Positions 34,552 to 43,892 of a DNA stretch of 64,000 nucleotides are shown one piece after another. The DNA lies in contig JAAZZQ010000008.1 of NCBI GenBank assembly GCA_014239155.1, positions 29,414 through 93,413 of the forward strand, written 5' to 3'. Below the pieces are notes generated by a model. That model saw only the letters and a program-made list of their open reading frames with translations, did no database searches and was not told the origin of the DNA. The translations under genes and the position numbers were made by a program. The number at the start of each line of letters is the position of its first letter. Position 1 is the first letter of the stretch. Origin of the DNA: Lachnospiraceae bacterium. GTDB taxonomy: Bacteria > Bacillota > Clostridia > Lachnospirales > Lachnospiraceae.

Positions 34552-35703
34552 TCAGTACCTTTTATTGGGAACATGGTACATCTCGTTAAACTCCCGCTTG
34601 ATATTTTCGAGTCTTGCCTGATCCTCAACACGCTTTTGCCGCGCATCATTTTGAATTTGCCTTGTCTCATTAATACCATCCACGATTGTCCTCCAAGTTG
34701 TCTCCAGTGTTTCAATCTTAATTGAACTGCCTGCTGCCATCGCCGTTGTCAGTTTTGTCTGCTCCACCGTGTTCTGCGCATTGCGAACCAACATCTCATT
34801 GGTCTTGGCATCGAGCGCACTCATCGCATCCGCCTGTAATTTCTGGCGTTTCAGCATAATCGCCTGTGCAAGCGCCTGTTTAAACACTGGTAATGTAATA
34901 ATAAATGCAGAATTAATTTTTCTGACAAGATTCATATTGCTAAATTCCATTGCCTTAATCATTGGAATGGACTGCATTGCCACACTCTCCGCAGTTCTCA
35001 AATCCTGTGTTCGCTGTTCTAGCATCATCAGCGCTTGATTCAAACTTGTAATCTCAAATTGAATGGAAGTATCGCCTGTCGTCTGCATATCAGACTCCCG
35101 CTGGGCAATATATGCCTCTATCTCCTTGCATCCCTGTTCACCTGCAAGAATATATTTTACAAGCTCATGATAATAGTTTACGTTCGCCTCAAACATTGTA
35201 TTCAGATTGCGGTTAGACTGTTTAATCTCAGACTCATACTTTCTTAATTCCACATAAATTTTGTCAACTTCATCCCCCATTGTATGATATTTATCGAGTA
35301 TTTTATCGAGTTGCTTTCTCATATTGCCAAAAAGCTTATTAAACAGAGAAGGGTTCTCCTGCAATTCATCAATATCAAACTTTTCCATCACTCGGGCAAG
35401 CGCATTGAGCATCTCGCTCGAATCGTCGAGCTGGGACATATTCACATTATTCAACACAACATCCGAAGCCTTGGATATCTCCTCTGCAACTTCCGCGCCA
35501 AAAGACACAATTGTCTCGAGATTGTTAATCTCAATTGTACTTACAATATCGTCAACCTCCTGTGAACCGACAAGTGTCTGATTCATCTGCTGTCTGTCCT
35601 CCACAATATCATACGTCTCCACCACTTCAATCTCGTTTTTAGTATCCATTGTGTTGGTCATCACTGATATCTGTGTCTTTGCCTTGCTAAAATCTGATCC
35701 CAT
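34552..35703 (-). CDS. telA: TelA-family toxic-anion-resistance protein
   Basis: 383 residues, soluble and largely helical/coiled-coil, with the TelA pattern: VSFGAEVAEEISKASDVVLN, KIYVELRKYESEIKQSNRNL, MNLVRKINSAFIITLPVFKQ and IDGINETRQIQNDARQKRVE. Equivalent to Bacillus YceH. In Ter systems TelA sits with TerD and YceG genes. Biochemical activity is not known; protection against tellurite, cell-wall agents or phage has been reported for related loci. It follows the yceG-like gene by 64 nt. Confidence 0.9.
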   Translation of the reverse strand: MGSDFSKAKTQISVMTNTMDTKNEIEVVETYDIVEDRQQMNQTLVGSQEVDDIVSTIEINNLETIVSFGAEVAEEISKASDVVLNNVNMSQLDDSSEMLNALARVMEKFDIDELQENPSLFNKLFGNMRKQLDKILDKYHTMGDEVDKIYVELRKYESEIKQSNRNLNTMFEANVNYYHELVKYILAGEQGCKEIEAYIAQRESDMQTTGDTSIQFEITSLNQALMMLEQRTQDLRTAESVAMQSIPMIKAMEFSNMNLVRKINSAFIITLPVFKQALAQAIMLKRQKLQADAMSALDAKTNEMLVRNAQNTVEQTKLTTAMAAGSSIKIETLETTWRTIVDGINETRQIQNDARQKRVEDQARLENIKREFNEMYHVPNKRY

Positions 35704-35767
35704 TCTTAATCCTCCGTTCCGCTAATATTCTGTTTCGATTCACAACATAGGAGCCGCTCATAACGCT

Positions 35768-38041
35768 TCACCCGCCTTTTCCAAAAAATCTTTCACGCAG
35801 AGAAGCAAACAGACTTGAGGGAGTTGGCATCCTATCGGAAAACTGCATATCATATACATATTCGCCAATTTGATGTTCCTCCATCAATTTTCTATTAAAA
35901 TATTTTTCTATATTTTGATACCCTGTTGGCACAAAAAATACTACATCAAACCCTGCCATATTTAAAAATGCCACCAGAATAGAATCCTCCAAAGAAATAA
36001 TCTTCTCCCCAGTATTAATATAAATCAGTTTTGGATTCTTTTTTGTAAAGTCAAACCCTTGTATCAAGCGCACAATTTCCTTTGGCATATTGAGGATTGT
36101 CGCAACAATCACATACTCTGTACCATTCTCAAAAGTCCCCTTTATCACTTTGCTCTCAATTAAAAGCTGTAGTTTGTCAAGAATATGCTCTTGAATCTCC
36201 TCCCGCAGAAAACCATAAGGATAATTTGAATGCTCTCGAATCTTCTTTTTTTGCAGCCGCCCATTTCTATAGAATTCTGTGGCATATGCTTTTATTGGAT
36301 TTGGCACTGTAGAGTCTATATATGGCACATTCTTCACCACAAAAGTATCCTCTGTCACCAGCGCGTTGACAGCATTCCAATACTTTGACACTTGCCTGTC
36401 CTTTACCCCAGATATTTTAGCAAAAATAACGGGCAGTGTGACAACACCATTCTCTGTGCTAAAATTGGGGCGAAACCGCAATTCCTCTTTCCATAGAATC
36501 TGTATCTCTTCGTACATGGTCTGTAATGTGATAGAGATCGCTTTGGTATATTGATAATTGCGGTACATCCCTGTGTCCTGATACATCAGTTCGTCAAGCT
36601 CACGCTCCGCATGATATGCGACCGTTCCCACCTGCAAATCCGCACTCTGCCTTGGATAGCGGCTCATAGACAAAGAATCCGCAAAATGCATCTCATATAA
36701 AAGTGTATCCTCCAGGCAGCACTTCGCACTCAGATCAGGAACCAGAACCAACACATCCACAGGAATCCGCGCCAAAAAACGCAAAAACATAGCTTCGCTC
36801 TCATCTCGGCAAGGTCCCATATGAATAAAACAACTCACTTCTGGCATCTTCCAGTTTGAAAAGAGTAACTTCTGATATCGCTTAATCCAACAGAGCAGAT
36901 AAACTGCCTTGTTGGTCAGTCGAGATAGGTTTGTATCTGGCTCTTTCGCCTCCTCAAGCATTTCATCTAAAAATGCCTTCACCATCACTCGCTGTAGCTC
37001 TATATTCGATGTGTATTGTATATTGGCAGACAGATCCATTAACATCTCGTCTTGTCTTGTATAATTCTTGCGTCTCACCGCTGCAATTTCTTCTGTGTCA
37101 GGTTTTGGGATACTTCCATCGACAATCACAACATGCCGCTTACAATTCTCAAGCGCCAATTGAAACTGATACAGCTCATTTGCATATGTCTGCTTGTCCT
37201 CCACGCCGCTGATTCTATAATAACAATTATAAAAAAACTTTGAATCGGTTCCTCGTTCTGTGGGTGCCTTTTTAAAATCCTCCAACCCATTTCCTGTTAT
37301 CCATGCATTCGTACAGTTAAGCACTTGCGGCCGCACGCCATAAATCCGCTCATTATTAAGTGCATTCTGTATCTGAGCCCGAATCCATTTGAGATTAAAA
37401 TCTCGTGGAAATTCCTTCATTCCCGGCAGCTCAAGGCTGTATGACATGTGATTGTCTGTATCGAGAATTTGATATTTCGCATCTCCGTGATACTGCAACA
37501 ACACAACATCACACCCCGCATTGGAGAGAACATTGACAAGCATCAACTCATAATTGCTAATCTCTCCCTCATACAAGATTTTTGGAATCTTGTTTTCACC
37601 GAGTAAATTGACAACTCGCTCAAATCTATAGTATAACCAGCACATAAACTTTATGTATGCATTTTTCAGCATATTGTCATTTTTGCCGGATTTACGCAGG
37701 GAATCAAGCGTATCAAAAAGTGCGCGTGCCACATTTCCACGCTGATAATCATTCATGCGCGGAAGCCATTTTTTCAGACTTTGTATGATAAAATCTGGAC
37801 TTAGCCGAAACCCCAAGCCCATAATTTCTTCATAATAGGCAAGATTCTTCTCATCTGGATTGGGGATTCTGCCCTCAATAACCACACCTGAAAGCCTTGC
37901 CGCCTCGTAATACTGTTGTATAAACTGCCCGACAGCCTCCGTATACCCATTAATCCTATAAAAGTACACGCCTCTGTTGGGTCTGCTATCGCGTTCTATA
38001 AAAAAATCATTCAGATTGTTTATCTTAATATGCGCAAACAT
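35768..38041 (-). CDS. YceG-family protein, component of the Ter-linked biosynthetic module
   Basis: 757 residues with a good ribosome site (GAGGGAAAAAT). Long soluble protein with internal repetition: LSNAGCDVVLLQYHGDAKYQ and LNMAGFDVVFFVPTGYQNIE are parallel segments, and DNYQRGNV-like helices precede each. It matches the YceG family that lies between TelA and TerD genes in Bacillus and clostridia. Enzymatic activity is not established. First gene after the promoter at 38091-38119. Confidence 0.85.
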   Translation of the reverse strand: MFAHIKINNLNDFFIERDSRPNRGVYFYRINGYTEAVGQFIQQYYEAARLSGVVIEGRIPNPDEKNLAYYEEIMGLGFRLSPDFIIQSLKKWLPRMNDYQRGNVARALFDTLDSLRKSGKNDNMLKNAYIKFMCWLYYRFERVVNLLGENKIPKILYEGEISNYELMLVNVLSNAGCDVVLLQYHGDAKYQILDTDNHMSYSLELPGMKEFPRDFNLKWIRAQIQNALNNERIYGVRPQVLNCTNAWITGNGLEDFKKAPTERGTDSKFFYNCYYRISGVEDKQTYANELYQFQLALENCKRHVVIVDGSIPKPDTEEIAAVRRKNYTRQDEMLMDLSANIQYTSNIELQRVMVKAFLDEMLEEAKEPDTNLSRLTNKAVYLLCWIKRYQKLLFSNWKMPEVSCFIHMGPCRDESEAMFLRFLARIPVDVLVLVPDLSAKCCLEDTLLYEMHFADSLSMSRYPRQSADLQVGTVAYHAERELDELMYQDTGMYRNYQYTKAISITLQTMYEEIQILWKEELRFRPNFSTENGVVTLPVIFAKISGVKDRQVSKYWNAVNALVTEDTFVVKNVPYIDSTVPNPIKAYATEFYRNGRLQKKKIREHSNYPYGFLREEIQEHILDKLQLLIESKVIKGTFENGTEYVIVATILNMPKEIVRLIQGFDFTKKNPKLIYINTGEKIISLEDSILVAFLNMAGFDVVFFVPTGYQNIEKYFNRKLMEEHQIGEYVYDMQFSDRMPTPSSLFASLRERFFGKGG

Positions 38042-38090
38042 ATTTTTCCCTCAATCAATATCCTATAACCACTCTTCTCATAATATTAAA

Positions 38091-38119
38091 AGTATATCAT
38101 AATGCTATTGTTTATTCAA
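38091..38119 (-). promoter_or_regulatory. Promoter of the yceG-telA-terD-ATPase operon
   Basis: On the minus strand TTGAAT (38119-38114), 17 nt, TATACT (38096-38091), about 50 nt before the YceG-family start. Confidence 0.65.
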
Positions 38120-38216
38120 CAAAAACAGAACATACTTTCAAATCTTAATTGATTTTTAATCTAAATTTAATGTTTCACGAACTCTCTTTAACATATTTTA
38201 AAAAATGCCTTCTGCC

Positions 38217-39077
38217 TTAGGAACCCGTAAAACCTTGAATAAACAGATTGATAAATTCATATCCCACTGCCATATTGATGTTCTGTGTATTTCGGATTAC
38301 TATAGTGCTGATACCGATTACTTCCCCATACATATTAAGAATCGCTCCACCGGAACTGCCTGATGATACAGGTGCTGTAAACTGTATCATATCCACATCA
38401 TCATATTTGCGGAATCCAGAAATAATACCGTCTGACACAGAGTTAAAAAGTCCTAACGGACTTCCTATTGCCACTACTCTTTGACCTCTGACAAGCTTCT
38501 GTGATCCTCTATAAATAGGAAGCGGAGTAAGAGTTCTATCAATCCGAATCACCGCAAGGTCAAGCACATCATTGTACTTAATAACTTGGCTCGTTCTATA
38601 ACAGTTATCATCATTTTCTATCCGAACAGAGAAAAAACTGCCCTCACTCAAAACATGATTATTTGTTAAAATATACCCTTTCCTTCCAATCATAATGCCA
38701 GAACCAGAAGCAAATGGTTCGCCAGCACTGTCGTGCACCATAATCATCACAACAGAAGACGCAAGTTGTGCAAGTTGTTCAAAGCTCAATTCTGCTTTGG
38801 CAGCACTACCTTTGCTTGTGTTAATCCTCCCTGTATGTTGTAATGCTGTCACGCCTGCTGCATTTTGAGAAGAGGGTGATATTCCCTGATTGTTTTGAGA
38901 TACTTGTGCTGACTGTGGCGATACTGTTTTTCTATCTTGCCGCGGTGGTATTGTAACACGCACAGGATGTGTATCCTCTGACACTGGTTGCGACAATGTC
39001 TTTTTCTTATCTGGTCTTGGTGGAAGTACCACTTTAACATTCTGACTATGTTGATTATTCCCTTGTCCACTTTCCAT
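38217..39077 (-). CDS. S1C (DegP/HtrA-like) serine protease without export signal
   Basis: 286 residues from MESGQGNNQHSQNVKVVLPP, preceded by GTAGGGGATAAAAGA. The N-terminal third is Pro/Gln-rich with two copies of a PPRPDKKK/PPRQDRKT motif. The protease domain has His in LTNNHVLSEG, Asp in YNDVLDLAVIRID and Ser in APVSSGSSGGAILN. There is no signal peptide, membrane anchor or PDZ domain, so it should be cytoplasmic, unlike most HtrA proteins. An in-frame extension up to 39188 lacks support. Confidence 0.8.
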   Translation of the reverse strand: MESGQGNNQHSQNVKVVLPPRPDKKKTLSQPVSEDTHPVRVTIPPRQDRKTVSPQSAQVSQNNQGISPSSQNAAGVTALQHTGRINTSKGSAAKAELSFEQLAQLASSVVMIMVHDSAGEPFASGSGIMIGRKGYILTNNHVLSEGSFFSVRIENDDNCYRTSQVIKYNDVLDLAVIRIDRTLTPLPIYRGSQKLVRGQRVVAIGSPLGLFNSVSDGIISGFRKYDDVDMIQFTAPVSSGSSGGAILNMYGEVIGISTIVIRNTQNINMAVGYEFINLFIQGFTGS

Positions 39078-39792
39078 TCTTTTATCCCCTACACTATTTC
39101 CGAACAATTGTTTATTTCCACAAGCAATGAGCCAAGCGACTGCGAAGCAGACATTTGGCAAATGCCACGAGGGTCTAATCCTCTGCAACTTGCTGCATTA
39201 AAATTTAATGCCCCGCCAGTTTACTGCGGAGTTATTGACTTGCTAACCATGTTCGCATTATTCAAGAAAACCCCTTTTGCACTTGATAATACAAAACTAT
39301 CTTTCGTTAGATATGCACAAATATATGAGACATACCTAAAATATATGTTAATTCAATTTTCCTAACAATACCTTTGCTTAATAACATGATTCTATACATA
39401 TTTTACTAATATCAAACTGCAAAGTCAACACAAATAAAACAATGCTATCTTTTCATTACTGTTCATTCCGATCCAGTAATGATTAAAAATTCATGCAAAA
39501 TCTGCAAAGCGAACAAGTCCATCGCACAAATAGATTTTTATCTGCTAACTGTACATTTTCTTATATGACTTAAAAACTATAATTATCAGTAAATGCTAAA
39601 TCCTGTGTAAACAACAATATCTTTTTCTTTGCAATCCTCTTACATTTTCTCTAAATATGTGCTATAGTAATTAATATTTTGTGATACTGCAACTATTACA
39701 AACCACATTGTCACCTTACCGTGAAAGTTCCTCTTTACTTTTCCAGCAATCTATCATATGATTATATCACTTTGGTTTAGGAGACTTTGATT
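39078..39792. other. Divergent intergenic region
   Basis: About 715 AT-rich bases between the protease and the CitE-like gene. An extended -10 (TGCTATAGT, ending 39668) could serve the CitE-like gene. I see no gene, tRNA or convincing repeat here; the GC-richer patch around 39130-39230 is unexplained. Confidence 0.45.
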
Positions 39793-40782
39793 ATGAACGA
39801 TTCCTTACTTTATTATAGTGTGGGTGCACTTTTATACTGCCCTGCAAACAGAAAAACAATCGCTGATTCTATTGCGCAGCAAAGATTTGGCACAAAATAT
39901 TCGCTTGCTCTATGTCTGGAAGATACCATACGCGACGACTGTGTTGCAGAGGCAGAACATATTCTTACCAACTCACTACATCAATTAGCCATGCGAGCAG
40001 AACAGGATACATTTTATCTGCCAAAAATCTTTGTGCGCGTGAGAAATGCCCGACAAATTAGTAGACTTTGCAAAGCTTTTGGAGAAAATATTCGACTTGT
40101 CACAGGTTTTATCCTCCCCAAATTTTCACTCGAAAATGCGGATACATACATACAAGAGGTGCTTCGTGCAAACCAACATGTCAACCAACCAATATACACC
40201 ATGCCTATTTTCGAGAGTCCTGATATCATAGATCTGCGATATAGAACAGAACTTCTATATATGTTAAAAGAAAAACTTGACCAAATTGAAGATAGAGTAC
40301 TAAATATTAGAGTTGGCGGAAACGACCTCTGTCATGCGTTTGGATACCGCAGACACGACAATGAATCCATACACCAAATCCGTCCAATCGCTGACATTTT
40401 CTCCGATATTATCACTGTATATGGACGAGATTATGTGGTCTCTGGACCAGTTTGGGAATACTATCACAGCAGCAACTGGGAACGGGGATTATATCACGAA
40501 ATCGCTGATGACAAGCTTTGTGGCTTTATTGGAAAAACAGTCATCTATCCCAGTCAAATCTCGGTCGTTAATGAGGCCTACAAAGTATCAGAGCATGACT
40601 ACCAAGATGCGACGGCAATCCTAAACTGGGACAAAACTTCTCACTCTCTGGTGGCTGGCAGCGTCAGCAGAGACCGCATGAACGAGTATAAAACACACTC
40701 TAACTGGGCACTTCGCACCCTACTTACAGCAGAATATTTTGGTGTCAAAAAAATGCAGCCGATCAGCGATCAAACAATCTGA
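39793..40782 (+). CDS. HpcH/HpaI aldolase / CitE-like lyase of the Ter module
   Basis: 329 residues. I choose the ATG at 39793, 9 nt after AGGAG, over a TTG only 3 nt after it. CitE-type features: SVGALLYCPANRKTIADSIA at the N-terminus, CLEDTIRDDCV with the metal-binding acidic residues, FVRVRNARQI, YTMPIFESPDII and VGGNDLCHAFG. Predicted to cleave or form a C-C bond on a CoA- or phosphate-type substrate. Members of this subgroup occur with the phosphoribosyltransferase and ATP-grasp genes of Ter systems. Confidence 0.85.
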   Translation: MNDSLLYYSVGALLYCPANRKTIADSIAQQRFGTKYSLALCLEDTIRDDCVAEAEHILTNSLHQLAMRAEQDTFYLPKIFVRVRNARQISRLCKAFGENIRLVTGFILPKFSLENADTYIQEVLRANQHVNQPIYTMPIFESPDIIDLRYRTELLYMLKEKLDQIEDRVLNIRVGGNDLCHAFGYRRHDNESIHQIRPIADIFSDIITVYGRDYVVSGPVWEYYHSSNWERGLYHEIADDKLCGFIGKTVIYPSQISVVNEAYKVSEHDYQDATAILNWDKTSHSLVAGSVSRDRMNEYKTHSNWALRTLLTAEYFGVKKMQPISDQTI

Positions 40783-41140
40783 GGCAGCTCAATATAGGAG
40801 ACCATCTTCTCAGTGCGGTCTATTTTCCAGTCAATATCCTTGCCAAGTAATTTATTAAGAGCTATATTTGGGATATTGACTTGCGCCGCAAGACAGCTCA
40901 TCTGTAACCCGCCGGACATTCTTGTGTCGACTTCTCATGCCTTGCCGCCCCTTTATTTCTTGGTATAGCAATCAACCCTTTTCTCGTCTGAAGACAATCT
41001 ACACTAATCTCATTTCCAGAAAGATAAGGCATCACCATCATATCATCAAATTTTCCTGCGGTCCTGAGCGTCTCTGCAAATATCTCATAAGAGCTACCGC
41101 TTCCTTGATACATTACAAACTTTTTGTATCTAACAACCAC
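40770..41140 (-). pseudogene. Degraded ATP-grasp gene of the Ter module
   Basis: The minus strand from 41140 reads KFVMYQGSGSSYEIFAETLR, then MVMPYLSGNEISVDCLQTRK and GLIAIPRNKGAARHE, the central part of the ATP-grasp proteins found in Ter modules. Then comes an internal deletion and frame change, and the other frame continues as VDTRMSGGLQMSCLAAQVNI to VSYIELPQIV and a stop at 40770. The conserved E/N-x-N-x-R metal-binding strand is mostly deleted, and the N-terminal half is absent or scrambled. The remnant overlaps the CitE-like gene end by 13 nt. Confidence 0.8.
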
Positions 41141-41264
41141 TACTTTTGGCTACCTTAACCCATCGTCTAAAACCCGTGGGATTGCGGTCGCCCTATTTTC
41201 AATCTCCATTTCTTCTCAAACATATCCAAACCGCAACTCCAATTTATTGCGGCAAAAAACAACC

Positions 41265-42338
41265 CTATGTTTCCGCCAATTTCTTGATAATCCCACAACA
41301 TTTGTAATGCTTTAATGGATAATATTCCACCAAAACGCGCTTCTCCTCAGCAAGTCTTACAATGTGACTTAGCTCTGGATGCTGTCTATATCTTTCATCA
41401 ATCAATACCTTCCACGGAACACGTCGCAACAATACACGTGTCGTCTCTCCAATTCCCGGTTTGATAAGGTTGATATCCTCCACATCAAATGTTGCTGCAA
41501 GCGCGCGCACCTCATCAATACCATATCCACTTTTCGTCCCTGCGCCAGACAATTGTGGCATCTGACAGATAGATGTATTGTCCATTGTAAACTGCTGTTC
41601 TATCGCTTCAATAAATTCATAGGACAAATCAGAATCTGCCAACTCCCCATAATACACTGCACCATGAAAATCATGAGGACCTATAATATCGTCTCGCAGA
41701 AAAGTTCTGCTCACCAATCCTGAAATTGTACAATTTAAGCAGGAACTTGGAATTAAAATATCCTCATGTGTACCACACAACTCTGTCACATTTGCAGGGT
41801 CCGCCAAAACTGCAATTTCCGCAGATACCTTTTCATAGACCTGAACATCCTGACACAATTCTTTTAATATTGCACCCTTTCCAACCCAGCCATCCAAAAA
41901 AAGAAGCTGCTGTGGGCAGAATCGCTCAAGAAGATATTTCATAGCATTGTTATCAATCCCTCGCCCCTTTATAATCGAAATTGCATAGTGTGGAACTTCC
42001 ATCTGATATTTAAAACGCAAATAACGCTTCACCAAAATGCCAATTGGAATCCCTGCTCTCGCAAGGGATACAAGTACTATATTTTTCCCTCTTGTCTGCA
42101 CAATCTTGTCCGCTAAGCATCCCACCGCCAAGGCAGTTGGTTTTGCATATGTTTCCAACGCTTTCGTGTATACTTCCATATATTTTTGTGTCGGAACATA
42201 TTCTATTGGGAGCATTTCGCTGTAATGTTTTCCAGCCTGAATTAGCCGCTCACGCACTTCTGTAGGCTGCGGCTCCACCAAGCCTGTAATATCCTTTAAA
42301 AGTAATATAACGTCCTCTTCCTTGTATGAACTTCTCAT
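41265..42338 (-). CDS. Phosphoribosyltransferase/StiP-family protein of the Ter module
   Basis: 357 residues from MRSSYKEEDVILLLKDITGL. The N-terminal half is PRTase-like (VLVSLARAGIPIGILVKRYL, YAISIIKGRGIDNNAMKYLL, LFLDGWVGKGAILKEL), and the C-terminal half holds GYGIDEVRALAATFDVEDIN and IGETTRVLLRRVPWKVLI. This matches the StiP/PRTase_1 family of Ter clusters, thought to help make a nucleotide-derived metabolite. The normal partner ATP-grasp gene just downstream is broken, so the pathway may be impaired here. Confidence 0.8.
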   Translation of the reverse strand: MRSSYKEEDVILLLKDITGLVEPQPTEVRERLIQAGKHYSEMLPIEYVPTQKYMEVYTKALETYAKPTALAVGCLADKIVQTRGKNIVLVSLARAGIPIGILVKRYLRFKYQMEVPHYAISIIKGRGIDNNAMKYLLERFCPQQLLFLDGWVGKGAILKELCQDVQVYEKVSAEIAVLADPANVTELCGTHEDILIPSSCLNCTISGLVSRTFLRDDIIGPHDFHGAVYYGELADSDLSYEFIEAIEQQFTMDNTSICQMPQLSGAGTKSGYGIDEVRALAATFDVEDINLIKPGIGETTRVLLRRVPWKVLIDERYRQHPELSHIVRLAEEKRVLVEYYPLKHYKCCGIIKKLAET

Positions 42339-42391
42339 TATCCCTATTCCCACGTCCAATTCTCTATCTTTAAGTCAACTATACAATTAAA

Positions 42392-42748
42392 TTATTTTGT
42401 GTTGTTTGTTACAAGAATAAGCCCTCTCGACTTAGCATGACTCGCTATCAATGTGCCCATCGGTCCAATCGGCATTTCTTTCTTTTCAAGCGCTGCCTTA
42501 ATTCTTCCATATTCTTCTGCTGCCTGTCCATCAAATTCCAAAATTGTAATCGGGGAGAGGAACAAAGATGTTGCAATACGATTCCTATCCGCCGCTATGC
42601 TCTTCTCAACGCCATACATCAATTCTGCATAAGTAATTGATGAGATGCACAGTTCTTCCGGATCATACGAAAGAAATCTTTTAATCAAAGTATCTGGTTT
42701 ATGTTTTATTACACAAATACAGATATTTGTGTCTAACATATACTTCAT
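42392..42748 (-). CDS. VapC-like PIN-domain toxin, probably decayed and without antitoxin
   Basis: 118 residues starting MKYMLDTNICICVIKHKPD with the first PIN Asp (LDTN) and the Glu in SSITYAELMYGVEKS. The third acidic site is altered: GPMGTLIASHAKS where GPxDTLIAAHA is expected, and the protein stops at VTNNTK, about 15 residues early. Directly upstream only a scrap of an antitoxin end (AQEYESL, overlapping the VapC ATG) is readable. Probably inactive. Confidence 0.75.
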   Translation of the reverse strand: MKYMLDTNICICVIKHKPDTLIKRFLSYDPEELCISSITYAELMYGVEKSIAADRNRIATSLFLSPITILEFDGQAAEEYGRIKAALEKKEMPIGPMGTLIASHAKSRGLILVTNNTK

Positions 42749-42947
42749 AGTGACTCGTACTCCTGCGCCTCAGTACGTCAATTTGAAGGTTTACACAATC
42801 TTTGGGATACTCCCTTTGGGTAAGAATTTTGTGATGTTATTTTAAGAATAGCTATTGTGCAATAATAAATTTTTACAAAAATATTTTTTATATTTTGTAA
42901 CTCTTGTGGCTAAATACTTCCGCACATCATCCTATGCACATATAGCC

Positions 42948-43322
42948 TCATTGCTTCTCCCACTCTTTCAGGATCTGCCGCAAAGCCTCGATTTCATCTT
43001 CATCTGGCTTTTCTCCTTCGCTTAGCATTGCAAGCATTTTTGCACATGAACCCTCATAGTTTTTGTCTAAGAAATTCTGGGTTACCTCACCCAAATATTC
43101 CTCTTTGGTAATGGTAGGAGTATATCTCTTAAACCGCTCACCCTCAATTGCTGTCACCAAATTCTCCTGCTGCATCTTGATTAGAAATGTATTCATAGTT
43201 TGTTTTTTCCAGTTCTTTTGTGTTCTTACATTAAAATCATCTAGAAGTTCTCCCAAAAATACTGGCTCTCCCTTTGCCCATAATGTTTCCATAATTTCCA
43301 ATTCTGTCTCTGTCATATACAT
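42948..43322 (-). CDS. BlaI/MecI/CopY-family repressor
   Basis: 124 residues with the family winged helix (TETELEIMETLWAKGEPVFL, TMNTFLIKMQQENLVTAIEG) and C-terminal dimerisation helices. Normally paired with a BlaR1-type membrane protease that relieves repression, but no such gene adjoins it here. Its target is unknown. It lies at the left boundary of the foreign-looking cluster. Confidence 0.88.
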   Translation of the reverse strand: MYMTETELEIMETLWAKGEPVFLGELLDDFNVRTQKNWKKQTMNTFLIKMQQENLVTAIEGERFKRYTPTITKEEYLGEVTQNFLDKNYEGSCAKMLAMLSEGEKPDEDEIEALRQILKEWEKQ

Positions 43323-43339
43323 CTCCTCCTTAATTAGTA

Positions 43340-43687
43340 CTATAGATTTAATATAGCGCTATGCAAGAAAAATTGCAAGTCCTTTATACTATTTATTAAG
43401 TAAATAGGACAAACAATCTTCTGGTCTCCTAATAAATGTCCTAATCCTTTCATTTTTCTTCTTAAAAGCAATACCTGATAACTACAAAAGAACATATCAC
43501 ATTCAAATTCCGCTATAAATTCTACTTTTGTTTCAATTTTATGCCTTCTTCTTAACACTTTCCAATCTGTCTGCTTTCCAATCTGTTTCTTTGCTTTCAA
43601 AAACTCTACAACATCAATATCCTTCGGTAACTCTGATTTGTGTTTTTGGGGAACCATCTTTAAATGTTTTTTATCTTTTCGAATCAT
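43340..43687 (-). pseudogene. Unknown small gene with an apparent frameshift
   Basis: A strong ribosome site (GGAGGTTGCT) precedes MIRKDKKHLKMVPQKHKSE. The protein is plausible up to about FFCSYQVLLL. One base inserted in the following A-rich tract (near 43460) would give KKNERIRTFIRRPEDCLSYL and a stop at LLNK, which looks more natural than the present end. So either a frameshifted gene or a sequencing slip. No family recognised. Confidence 0.5.
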
Positions 43688-43892
43688 AGCAACCTCCAAA
43701 AATGTATTTTTATTATAGCATAACTAGAGCGTAACATTAATAGAAATCGTTAAAAAATCCCAGAAACATTAATTTTCCAGGGTTTTAAGCTCGTATTATG
43801 TTCATTTTTTAGTTCAAAACTGTAAAAGTCAGGGTTCTGATGCTGGTATGCGCCCGTCTTCGGCATATCTTTTCTCACTTAGCAACCTAATC

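Noticed and set aside
38988..39365. Plus-strand 125-codon frame and a stretch resembling a tRNA T-arm near 39160
   Set aside because: No ribosome site, no domain, and no acceptor, D or anticodon arms can be drawn; overlaps the protease gene.
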